This document shows, one piece after another, positions 1-9,084 of a DNA stretch of 25,552 bases. The stretch's first letter is position 1; each line of letters starts with the position of its first letter. The notes under the pieces are model-generated. The model searched no databases, was not told where the DNA came from, and saw nothing but the letters and a program-made list of their open reading frames with translations. The DNA is taken from the NCBI GenBank assembly GCA_014885115.2, contig WKLE02002196.1, positions 1 through 25,552 of the forward strand, given 5' to 3'. The position numbers and the translations under genes were made by a program. This stretch comes from Asterionellopsis glacialis. Lineage: Eukaryota; Bacillariophyta; Plagiogrammaphyceae; Rhaphoneidales; Asterionellopsidaceae.

Positions 1-1453
1 TATTCTTGTGTGCTAAGGAATAAATGCACGAACCGCGCAGAGAGAACGCACCAACAAAGCTGGCTATCTCCGATAGCCCTCTTATTGTCGCGAGTAGTTT
101 CGAAGTTTTTTTGCAAAGGGAACGCAGTAGCCACAAGGATCCACCCAGAATTTGAATCTTGATAACGGTCGTTTTCAAACACATATTCGGGTTTTCTGGT
201 ACCCGCTAATAGAATGTACCTGTGCTGTGACTCATATAGTTCCTACCTGATACCTGGTAGGTAGGACTACTAACTACTAGTCCTCGACCGTTACGGCAGG
301 ACTCTACTGAACTTACCTTGTACCATGTAATAATTACTAAACCTTACTGGGTTATGAACCTATGTTATGAGTTTTGTTTCTTGTATCTCTTTCTCCGGAG
401 GACCTCTAAGAGCCCTACCTGTAGGACCTACATACGAATCATCCTACCGGTACCACCGTACCAGTACCAAAACAGCGAAGTCTAGTAGAGAGCCGAACCG
501 AGAACCCCTTGGAAAGTGCGCTCGATTCTTTCACGAGAAGTTCAAATCACTACCAGGTGAGTACTGGTACGGTACAGGTAGGACCTACTGTACCAGGTAG
601 AGAGAGGACAAACTGAGAGCAGGACCTTGTTGTTGACCGCCCTTGCACAGCGTTTGGCACTTATTAATACCTGGTACTAATAAATCACACTTTCAGGTAC
701 CTGTACCAGGTACTGAATGTACCGGTACCTGCTGGTACCAAGGGACGTTTTATCACGTACCTGGTATTGGTTTAAATTCAGTTTGAGGGGGCGCATTAGC
801 AGTTACTGTACAGGAACAGGTGGTACAAAATCTACGAACAAAGCATCCCAGGTAAATTTTTCTTTTGAGAGCCCGTAGATCAAAAATAGAATACTAGAGT
901 CTACGAATATCAGGTATTTACAGGCACGCAAGAACTACATGTTTTTTTTCTTTAGGTCCTCCTCTAAAGAGAGCTCTATGGTGGGAACACAACGTCCAGT
1001 GTCTAGAAAAATATTTTTTCAGTGCGCAGAATTTGGTATCTCTCTTACGTGCAGCCAACATTCATTAGGACCTGCCAAGAACAGCCCAAAGAAGAGTGGG
1101 ACCTATCACTCGAAAAGCTTAACGAACGTAATCACCGGGACATCGATCTTTAAAATCTCGTGTTAGACAACAGTCGACTCACATTAGGACTAAGGTATGT
1201 ACTCTCTCTCTAGAAGTTAGTTTTCCTCAGAAGTGTCTAAACGCCTTCATCTCGATAATAGATATTGTACAAACAAAGAGTACATTTGGTTAAAAGCAAG
1301 TTACTTTTTAAGATGCTGTGCATAGTAGGTGATTGCAATTTGCATTCTTTTGAACCAAATCTGACATCAGTAGAACCGGTTTTTTGTCTGCTATCTTACT
1401 TTATGTCGCCAGCAAACCATTGTATCTTCTATACCGTCTTCAAAAAGCCAAAC
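1..1453. other. Intergenic region rich in TACC/GGTA motifs
   Basis: I see no convincing gene here; the longest open frames (77 and 75 codons) have no recognisable composition. From about 190 to 780 the DNA is dense in TACC and GGTA tetramers that combine into palindromes such as GTACCGGTAC at 719-728. A small perfect hairpin (GGCTATC, 3-base loop, GATAGCC) lies at 62-78. The last few hundred bases must hold the promoter and 5' leader of the HMG-box gene, but no TATA box or other element stands out. The frame upstream of the HMG start is open back to about 1265 but has no earlier ATG except those at about 1313 and 1403, which give no conserved-looking sequence. Confidence 0.6.
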
Positions 1454-3919
1454 ATGTCTGACGGCGGCAAAGAACTTCACGGAAAGCAGCGAAATGTTTC
1501 GTCGTTGTTGCCTGAAGAAATCGTTTCGGCAATTAGTGCTCTGCGTGACGGCGGCAGAAGAGAGCCCAGAAAGTTGCTCAGTTTAGATGCAAAGTTAGTT
1601 CATTATTCAGGAGACGAAAAACTGAATACTGGCGCGATAGTACAGGCTTCAGTCTACAGGCATGATGAGCACAACAATGCAGTATCAGTTGGTGCCATGA
1701 CTCGTGAGATCGTCGAAGAAGTGTGCCCAGCGTAAGTGCACAAATTTTCTTTAATATTTTGCAACTGGGGTCATCCCTTGCATTAAAATTCGCTCAATCC
1801 AAACTCAAGCAATATCTCTAATGTTTGATTCTTTTGCTCTCTGTGGTTTCATCCTGGAAACAGGGAATGGTTGTTGAAGATTATTGGCCGTGCTTTGGAA
1901 AGTACAGACGTTGTTGGAAAGACTGTCAAGCTAGTTTACGGTGATGAATATAGTACTATCATTGGCGTAGAACAAGACCCTAGTTCAGAAAGTATAGATA
2001 AAGTGCTCTCGGTTGGCCTTGCCATGACATATGATGGTGCACAACCTCGTGAGAACTACGGTCTCAACCCCCAAAATGGTCTTTTCGACCAGATCGTCTT
2101 CAGCATGGATACCAACGGGAAGAATCAACCGCCACAATTGTGGATCCAGACGAAAGCGCCATCTTGGACCTCCATGCATCGTGAAGGCCACGTGCCAGAT
2201 CCATCTCGTAAGAGGATGTTGAAAGTATGGCGTGCCACGGAGGGAGACGATTTCAAGCTCGGTGAGATGAGAATTGTCGATGGTGTCACCGCAGAAGCGC
2301 CCTCTAAAGAACCGCGAACGGTTACAGTTGTTCCACCTCCAGTCACCGAAAACGAACCTGCAGAAAAGACGAAGAAAAAACGAAAACGCACCAAGAAGAA
2401 AAGTGATGGAGAGAAACTTGCAGAGGAAGCCAACGATGCCGCCAAAAAACAATCTGACGTTTCAGTGGAAGAGCCCCCCCCTGCTAAAAAGTCTAAAAAG
2501 GTCTCTTCAGAAGATGCCAAATCAGCCAAAGAAGGTACTCCAAAGGATACCAGCAAGTCAGCCAAAGAGGGCACTCCAGCTGAAGAAGGCACTGCAAAGG
2601 ACACCAGCAAGCTTGCTTCAACAAAAAAAGGTAAGAAGAAGAAAGACCCGAATGCTCCCAAAAAATCCGCATCAGCATACATTCTTTACAGCAATTCTAT
2701 TCGTGAAGAAATCAAAAAGGCTAATCCTACAGCAAAATTCACTGATATGGGTAAATTGATCGGCGACAAATGGCAAAAGCTAAGCGCAGAAAGTCGGAAG
2801 GAGTGGAATGACAAGGCTAAAACAGAAAGGGAGAAGTACAAATTAGCCAAAAATAAGTATGATACCGAAGCAAAGGAGAAAGAACAAACAGAAAGGGAGA
2901 CCGCTGAAGTTCCTGCAGAGATCACAGATGATGATAAGGACGGGGAGCCCGTAGCTGTTGTCGCTGTAGAAAAGGTGACGACCAAGAGCACACCAGGGAA
3001 AAAGAAAGCCGACCCTAACGCTCCGAAGAGACCGAAGCCATCATATATCTACTACCAAAACGAAAGAAGGCCATTGCTCACAAAAGAAAATCCTGACAAG
3101 GCATTTGGAGAAATCGCTAAAATGATCGGCGCCGAATGGCAGAAACTAAGCGCGAACGAAAAGAAGAAGTGGAGCGATCAAGCAGCCCAAGACAAACAGA
3201 GATACACCGAGGAAATGGGAACATATATGCCTGTTCCTCAAGATGCAGAGGGAGCAAAAGTCGAGGTTTCATCGGAAGATAAACCCGCCGAGAAAAAGAA
3301 GACCAAAAAGAAGAAGGATCCAAATGCCCCTAAACGCCCTCTCTCTGCATACATTCTTTTCAACAATTGGAAACGTCCAGATGTCCTGAAAAAGTATCCT
3401 AATATTGCATTTTTAGAAGTTGGCAAAAAGATCGGCGAAGAATGGAGAAACTTAAGCGATGCTGAAAGACAGGTTTGGAAAGATAAAACAGAAGCAGCTA
3501 TGGATCTATACAAGAAGGATTTGGAAGCTTACGAAGGAAGAGCCAAAGAAGCTGAAGAAGAAGTATCCACACCTACCCCCAAATCTTCAAAGGACAAAAA
3601 ATCCAAAAAAGTCAAAGACAATGTCAAGGATTCAGAAGAAGTGCCTGCTCCGCCTAAATCCCCGTCAAGCAAGAAAAGAACTGAAGAGGCCCCTCCATCC
3701 ACGTCAAAATCTGCGTCGAAAAAGAAGAAGACCAACAAAGACGCCACAGTAGAGGAGAAAGGTACCGAATCAGATCTTCCCACACCTTCTAAGTCTTCTT
3801 CGAAAAAAAAATCAAAGAAGAAGAGTACTACTACAGCATCCGAGGACACTAAAAAAAATGCTTCTGCTCCTAGTACAGCGAGCACGTCCGCAAGGAGGTC
3901 AAAAAGAGTAAGGATTTAG
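1454..3919 (+). CDS. Three-HMG-box chromatin/DNA-binding protein
   Basis: Predicted HMGB-type nuclear DNA-bending protein. The model has two exons, 1454-1731 and 1864-3919, and gives 777 residues. The 132-base intron starts GTAAGT and ends CAG, and joining restores ...VCPA-EWLLKIIG... in frame. Three HMG boxes start with a DPNAPK motif at about residues 354, 476 and 578, each with the box pattern of an aromatic-rich first helix, G(A/D/E)xW and a LS(A/D)xxRKxW-like helix. Long Lys/Glu/Ser/Thr linkers precede and separate the boxes. The C-terminus (from about 650) is Lys/Ser/Pro-rich and ends in SARRSKRVRI. The first 200 or so residues form a compact, non-repetitive region I do not recognise. 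I chose the ATG at 1454 because upstream sequence looks non-coding. By family, such proteins bind DNA with little sequence specificity. HMG identity is sure; the precise role is not. Confidence 0.93.
1732..1863 (+). other. Intron of the HMG-box gene (GT-AG, 132 bases)
   Basis: Donor CGTAAGT follows codon position 2 and acceptor AAACAG precedes GGAATGG. The intron contains an in-frame stop directly at its start (TAA at 1733-1735), so splicing is needed for a full-length product. It interrupts the unrecognised N-terminal domain, not an HMG box. Confidence 0.9.
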
Positions 3920-4139
3920 TAGTACAGCTCAATCGTGGGGTTTATGATGGGGTCCTTTGACAATTGCATACTATTGATGAATAGTTCTTAGTAATTTATA
4001 GTTCGATGTACTATATATAATTTATATTCGTCTGTGATCATCGCAATCCCATGAATTCCTCCCCAAAATATGTCTCCCCAACCTTTGGTTAAATGTAATC
4101 AAAGACATCATTCAGTAGGTTCCTCAACCTTTGCATCAA

Positions 4140-4582
4140 CTAAGGAGCAAAGGCACTTTGTAAACGCTTTCGAGCACCCTCCAATATTTCATACTCGGCA
4201 TCTACCTTTTTCAAGAAATTGTGAGACTGAATCGTTGACATTGAACAGTTTGTATAATCTCAGTAACTTGACCCTTGTCGTTTTTTGAGACGTAATTCAT
4301 AGCGGCGGCACCAATGGTAGCCAATACTGGACCACCTTAAGCAAATCCAAGAGCAGCTCCCAACAAACTAGAAGTGAATTCAATGGTGGCTTCATTGACA
4401 GGAACATCAGAACCTGGTATGGCAAGGCTGGTACTTTCATCAAATTGTTGCTCATCGAATGAAGAGGCTGCAAAATCTTGGGATTCCCGGTTTGGAAGAA
4501 CCACTGGGTAAGGCCAGCAGATTAGTAAAATATGAAAGAGTAGCAGAACACTTAATATGTATAAAAAGGTATGCTTTTGCAT
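4140..4582 (-). pseudogene. Broken small secreted protein with GAALGF-x-GGPVLA motif
   Basis: From the ATG at 4582 the frame encodes 81 residues: a hydrophobic signal-peptide-like start (about residues 5-27), an acidic/Ser-rich segment, then LLGAALGFA and a TAA stop at 4339-4337. Reading straight through the stop gives GGPVLATIGAAAMNYVSK in the same frame for 41 more codons, up to a TGA at 4213-4211. Shifted by one frame, the sequence from 4220 to 4140 reads NFLKKVDAEYEILEGA and ends in TAG. The pattern GAALGF-x-GGPVLA-x-IGAA-x-NYVSK followed by a helical tail matches, from memory, a small conserved family in diatoms. The copy has at least one nonsense change and one frameshift. It lies convergent to the HMG-box gene. 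Function of the intact family is unknown to me. Confidence 0.65.
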
Positions 4583-5287
4583 GATAACGCATGATTTGTG
4601 ATTGTTTGCATCTCGCTTGCTTTCACCTCGATCGCTATGTTCCGTGTACAGATAGGTTCTCTAATGCGAATTTCAAAATTGTGTTCTTCGAAATAGAAGC
4701 TTGTCTCTCTAGGGCAAATTTCAAAATTGTGTTCTTCGAAATAGAAACTTGTCAGTTGTCGCGCCGAGGAAAAAAAACGCGGCTAGACTACTCTCTCTCT
4801 CTCTCTAGAGAATGGAATTCCAAACTACAAACAGCTTCGAATAAAAGTTCAAAATGTCCTGCAGGGCCAATTACCAACCAATGAGAAACGTCAATTTCAA
4901 ATTCAAAAGTGAGAATATCTTCATTGCATAGAACAGTACGGACAGACAGTTTGGATATCTCTAGTACCCCAGGCACGAGGTAAGCTCTGTACCTGGTAAT
5001 CGTAGGAACTACGTACCGGTACGAGAAATTGCTCCAATCAACCGGATGGATAATTTTAATATCTCACTTTTTGCACAATCGGACGGAAAGCAAGACCGGC
5101 GGCGGCAAAATAGAATTCTTTCTTTTGTTTCTTGCGATTTGTACATGGTATTTTTTGTCTTCTTTTCTCTCGACGATGGGCCTCATCGCTCGCCGCTGAT
5201 AAATAACAATACCCACCGATCGTATCAACTCTAACCTAAATAACCACACGTACTCCGTCAAATTTTCCACACATTGATTATCTTGGA
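4583..5287. other. Intergenic region with tandem repeat, CT tract and palindromes
   Basis: No gene is supported. The stretch holds a near-perfect tandem duplication (4669-4753), a CT run at 4793-4806, and a short motif-rich patch at 4980-5025 including the 12-base palindrome CGTACCGGTACG at 5012-5023. A 97-codon open frame over 4591-4884 is largely made of the tandem repeat translated twice and does not look like a protein. Confidence 0.55.
4669..4753. repeat. Tandem duplication, period 48, two copies
   Basis: Two 37-base copies at 4669-4705 and 4717-4753 differ at a single base (G or A near the end). Each contains TTCGAA and a CAAAATTGTG core. They are separated by an 11-base spacer. They sit 87 bases upstream of the start of the broken secreted-protein gene, so they may belong to its former promoter. 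Confidence 0.9.
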
Positions 5288-5860
5288 ATGACGAACAACG
5301 GCCAAATTTGTGAGAATGACGAAAATCCCGATAGTGGCTCTACAGTAGTAGAACACGCCACTACAACAATGCAGCTAATACTTACCCATTAAAAAATATG
5401 TCTCCCCATAAATCAAGTTCTTCAAGGGTGATTTTAGAAGTTATCTGGTTTGGATGTTGTCGTTTCGTACTGCAGTTTCCATCCATCTCAGACCCATATG
5501 CTTGACGAAGGGGAAAAGGTCTTCTGGTTATTCGACAGAACTGTAGAGAGCTCTACTGCACTATTGTAATTTGATAAAATACATCACTATACAGTCTTCC
5601 ACTTTTCAAAGCTGAACGTAGAAGTTCCTGGAATCATCAATAAAGTAATAGATGCAGAGATTCTTCGTGTACTCTTCAACCAACCAAAAAAGCCCACTGT
5701 CAACTTTGAAAAGCTTTATCTGCTATACCCTAACAATGCCTTTAACTTCTTTGGCAGCGCACTTATCATATTATTCCCAGATGGTATGGTTTCTATGCAT
5801 CCAAATTGGCTTTATGCCAGTAATAAAGGAGTATATTACCTCAAAATAAATACCATGTAG
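5288..5860 (+). pseudogene. Coding-like relic, unknown family
   Basis: Several open pieces in this stretch read like protein but do not join. An ATG at 5288 starts 34 codons (MTNNGQICENDENPDSG...) ending at TAA 5390-5392. Downstream, one frame reads SQTHMLDEGEKVFWLFDRT up to a TAA at 5567-5569. The same frame then stays open for 96 codons (5570-5857), reading KLNVEVPGIINKVIDAE and later GSALIILFPDGMVSMHPNW, with TAG at 5858-5860. I could not find introns that repair the breaks with consistent phase. It may be a decayed gene or a gene with an unusual splice structure. No family is recognised. Confidence 0.35.
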
Positions 5861-6016
5861 ATACTGTAGATCAACATGTTAAAGTGACCATATTAAAACG
5901 TCACGAGCTCGTACAGTAAGCAGGTATACATCATAGAATATTGCTAGCTATTGAATTTAAATTAAATTTACTATTTTTTTTTTAAATGCATGGCGTGAGA
6001 TGGAGTTTTATGATTT

Positions 6017-7828
6017 CTATTCTTTTGAATCAATGGTATCATTTTCGTTGCGAAGAAGGCAGGGACTGATAGTGTGACTGATTGCATGGGACTCACAAAT
6101 TTCCTTATGCGCCTGTGCAATACGCGAGCGGTCCAAGACCATATCAGGAAGTTTTGTTTTTTGTTCTTTCTCTTTTGTACGAAAGCAGATTTGAATAAAA
6201 TCTTCGTCCCCTATACCTGTCTCATTTCCCAGCTCATTCTGTTGCTGAATGTGTTTTTGTTCCTGCTCAAATACGTGGACCATGGATGCCAATTGTTTCA
6301 AACTGGTAATTTTTACACCATTGACACTTTCCAACGGCTCATCGTTGAGGTCACAACCAATGTTGATGTCATGTCGCAATATCTTTATCAAAGTGACTAC
6401 TTCATTCGAATTTGCCTTTTTGAACTGGTCAACGCAGTCAGACAGTGCATACCAAGGGTTAAAGCAGTTGTAAAGGGGCATTGTAAGACGCGAAAAGACA
6501 AGACCACCTAGAATGACATAGTTAGGACTAGCATCAAATCCATGAAAGCGGGGCACAAAGGGTACCAATGGTGTCAACTCCTCAGAAATTTGGATACTTT
6601 TGAGCTTCTTCTTTCCGATTTTCTTGTTTTTAGTCACGCCTTTAGGGGAATCCTCTAGAACATCCCTGCGAAGTACTGTAAAGCTAGTTTTGTCTCCTTT
6701 CGGTTTACAAGTGACAATTGCGTCCACGTCTACATAGACACTCTGACCGCTAATAGTGATGGGAACTTTACCTTCATTTGATATCTCAAGACCATCAATA
6801 TGAGTCAGGACATCACCAGGTCGAATTTTTTCATGAAGAGGGCCTGTAGGAGCGACATCATGCACTAAGACACCAGTAGCATAGTCCTCCATGCCGAGGA
6901 ATGACCGGTAGGTATCAGATTCGAGTAGGCTGAACCAAACACCAAGTTCGCTCACACCTGTCCATTTGCCCAGACTAGAAACTTCTTCGAGAAATAAGTG
7001 AACTATAGAAATGGGAATGACATATCCAATGTTTTGCGCAAATGCTTGACCAGAAGATGCAACGCCAACAACTCGACCCTTCTTGTCGACTGCCGGTCCG
7101 CCGGAATTGCCAGGATTGATGGCAGAATCTACTTGTAAAATAAAAATAGGACCTGGTGCATTTCGTGTCCCATCAATAATACCCGCCAGTTGGGAGTGAA
7201 CATATGTCTGGGCATCAAACCGAGAAATCACTCCCTTGGTGACACAAAGAGTGGATCCACCAGTTGGGAATCCAATTGCGTTCACCTCAGAATACAATTC
7301 AATAGGGAGAGAAGAAGGTGCCAATTCAGCAATCGCTGCACCATTCCAAAATTCATCATCCTCCACTTGAATGAGAGCCAAATCCAAATCCTGAGAGATT
7401 GTAGAGGCTTTCGCCTTCCACTTTTTGGGATGATCCTGGCGTTGTACTTGTAGGACAGTTGCATTCTGGGCACAATGTGCATTGGTTAAAATCAGTTTCC
7501 CAGAGATACAAAAACCTGAACCCGTCCAAGTTTCTTGCTTACTGACAGTCCAAGGTGAGCTATAGTCTATATTGACACCCGTGACATGAAGCTGGACTAC
7601 ACTAGCAACAGGAAGAGCTGCATCTCCACCAATGCCTTCTATAAGAGTATCGACGGAGCATTCCCGTTGCAATGTTGAAGGATGTGGCAAGACTGGCGGA
7701 ATATTACCAGTTGTCCATGCCCTATTACTTTTATTCGGTAGAGGATAAACGCCATCTTCCTTTGATTCCGGTAGCCGATCTACTGACAATTGTGATGCGC
7801 TATACGCAGAAATATTTCGTAAAGACAT
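6017..7828 (-). CDS. Deg/HtrA-type serine protease, DEG9/DEG2-like
   Basis: Predicted ATP-independent trypsin-like endoprotease of the Deg family, acting in protein quality control. From the first in-frame ATG (7828) it encodes 603 residues. The catalytic triad is visible: His118 in LTNAHC, Asp149 in DLDLALI, and Ser242 in NPGNSGGP, with GSGF ahead of the His. A first PDZ-like region follows (about 284-380, GVLVHDVAPTGPL and RPGDVLTHIDG). A second region carries FVPRFHG, YVILGGLVFSRLTMP and LRHDINIGC, then VNGVKITSLKQL. This matches the C-terminal PDZ2 pattern of plant DEG9-type proteases. The frame remains open upstream to a GTG at 7999, so a 5' exon may be missing and compartment targeting cannot be read safely. 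The gene is convergent to the relic on its left. Family assignment is strong; the exact paralogue and location in the cell are inferred. Confidence 0.88.
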   Translation of the reverse strand: MSLRNISAYSASQLSVDRLPESKEDGVYPLPNKSNRAWTTGNIPPVLPHPSTLQRECSVDTLIEGIGGDAALPVASVVQLHVTGVNIDYSSPWTVSKQETWTGSGFCISGKLILTNAHCAQNATVLQVQRQDHPKKWKAKASTISQDLDLALIQVEDDEFWNGAAIAELAPSSLPIELYSEVNAIGFPTGGSTLCVTKGVISRFDAQTYVHSQLAGIIDGTRNAPGPIFILQVDSAINPGNSGGPAVDKKGRVVGVASSGQAFAQNIGYVIPISIVHLFLEEVSSLGKWTGVSELGVWFSLLESDTYRSFLGMEDYATGVLVHDVAPTGPLHEKIRPGDVLTHIDGLEISNEGKVPITISGQSVYVDVDAIVTCKPKGDKTSFTVLRRDVLEDSPKGVTKNKKIGKKKLKSIQISEELTPLVPFVPRFHGFDASPNYVILGGLVFSRLTMPLYNCFNPWYALSDCVDQFKKANSNEVVTLIKILRHDINIGCDLNDEPLESVNGVKITSLKQLASMVHVFEQEQKHIQQQNELGNETGIGDEDFIQICFRTKEKEQKTKLPDMVLDRSRIAQAHKEICESHAISHTISPCLLRNENDTIDSKE

Positions 7829-8112
7829 TGATGAAAATAATTTCGGTGACCCCGAACTTTGGCTTTCCAATTTTAAAAACCGAATATGGAAATCAGAAGA
7901 AGAAAGAGTGATTTGATTCGTTGGACCAGTCTGAGATCGTTGACCGTTGTCAAATGTGCTTCGGAGTAAAAATCGATTGGTAATGAAAGAATTGTGCACT
8001 AGACCTTGTTGACGCGTTGATTTATTGTACAGTTGACAAGAAGATGTCGTTCAAAGGAGTATTAGTTTCTTTCTTCACGGATATGTTATCTTGTACCAAG
8101 TGATGTTTTTTG

Positions 8113-8150
8113 TTCAGTCGTTTTAGTTCAGTCGTTTTAGTTCAGTCGTT
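8113..8150. repeat. 14-base tandem repeat, 2.7 copies
   Basis: The unit TTCAGTCGTTTTAG occurs at 8113-8126 and 8127-8140, and its first ten bases recur at 8141-8150. It continues into imperfect GTCGTTGTTGTT-type repetition to about 8170. It lies between the protease coding region and the short signal-like open frame. Confidence 0.9.
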
Positions 8151-8273
8151 GTTGTTGAGTCGTTGTTGTTCGTAGCTCGGGTTGATGGTCTTGAAATGAT
8201 TCTTTTCGTACGACGCCTCTTGAAGGCCAACAGCCATCAAAACAATAAGGGTTCTCACAAAAAGAGAACTCAT
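8142..8273 (-). other. Short ORF with signal-peptide-like start; possible first exon of the protease gene
   Basis: An ATG at 8273 opens 43 codons beginning MSSLFVRTLIVLMAVGLQEA, a typical n-h-c signal-peptide shape. It has the same strand as the protease and lies directly upstream. A GTACGA donor at 8211-8210 and an AAG acceptor at 7960-7959 would join it in phase to the open protease frame that runs upstream of 7828. That would make a secretory or plastid-routed Deg protease with a 253-base intron. The acceptor lacks a strong pyrimidine tract and the intron would be longer than the others here. I treat it as a candidate only. Confidence 0.25.
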
Positions 8274-9084
8274 TCGTGCCAGGAATATGGTAGAAATCTC
8301 TGTTGTAAGTAAGTAGAGCTAGTCCCTAGAGGTCTTACTAGGTCCTACCTGGTAGGTCCCTGTTCGTTACATCAGTAACCTTGTACTGTAAGTTAGACTC
8401 TTGACTTTATTGGTGTGCCTGTACCCTACCCTGGTTAGACCACCTCTCTACCGGTAGAGGACCTAGAGAGACTAGTTAGTCCTCTCTATAGGACTACCAG
8501 GTACCAGGTACGGTAGGACTAGGTCTTACCAGTACCTGCTGGGACTAGGGTCCTACCTGTACCTGGTACGGTAATTATTCCTCTAGTTTAGGTCCTAAAG
8601 GTAGTCCTAGAGAGTCCTACCGTAGAGGACCCCCGACCCTACCAGGTACACTAGACTACTTACTTGTATCAGCAGTTACCGCCCATTTACCATATCTGAC
8701 ACACTCAACGAAACTTTTTTAAAAAGATACCCTGGCCTTCCCTAAAGGCATTATGGCCAGCCATGTCACGGAACCTCGACCCCTCTGCTGGCTGAAACCG
8801 GCGAGAACTTTAAAGCACTCGACACCCATATTTTTGCACTGCACAACAATCAAGCGGCCGGCAAATCATCATCATCCGACGATTTCATTGCCAGCTATCA
8901 GTAGATTATTCTTTCTACTATATCAGCCCTCACAGCGTCTGGACAGTCTTGAGCCGGCACTTTCACTGTTTACAAGTTCGTCTCTAATCACTTGCAGGGA
9001 TAGGATCAGAATTATATCACTCATCCCGGCCCAACGATATCTGCCAGGGTGTAGTTACTGTAAGCTGCAACCTAATCATTCACA
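8274..9084. other. Palindrome-rich spacer and 5' leader of the BTB-b5 gene
   Basis: From about 8320 to 8660 the DNA is densely packed with TACC/GGTA, GTAGGAC/GTCCTAC and CTCTAGAG-type motifs; CTCTACCGGTAGAG at 8446-8459 is a perfect 14-base palindrome. From 8700 on, composition changes to ordinary leader-like DNA. A 111-codon open frame (8753-9088) covers the rest and ends by overlapping the downstream ATG as ATGA; its product (many His, Pro, Leu) resembles no family. Confidence 0.6.

Noticed and set aside
62..78. Hairpin as a transcription terminator
   Set aside because: A 7-base stem without context is expected by chance, and intrinsic terminators are not the rule in a eukaryotic nucleus.
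1985..2682. Two long minus-strand open frames (155 and 185 codons) within the HMG-box gene
   Set aside because: They are antisense shadows of Lys/Glu-rich coding sequence, which gives Phe/Ser/Leu-rich nonsense on the other strand.
6074..6511. Plus-strand open frame of 145 codons
   Set aside because: It overlaps the 3' part of the protease gene in antisense and has no family features; the protease frame carries clear motifs.
8113..8150. Regular repeats as a CRISPR array
   Set aside because: The 14-base units are contiguous with no spacers and the genome is eukaryotic.
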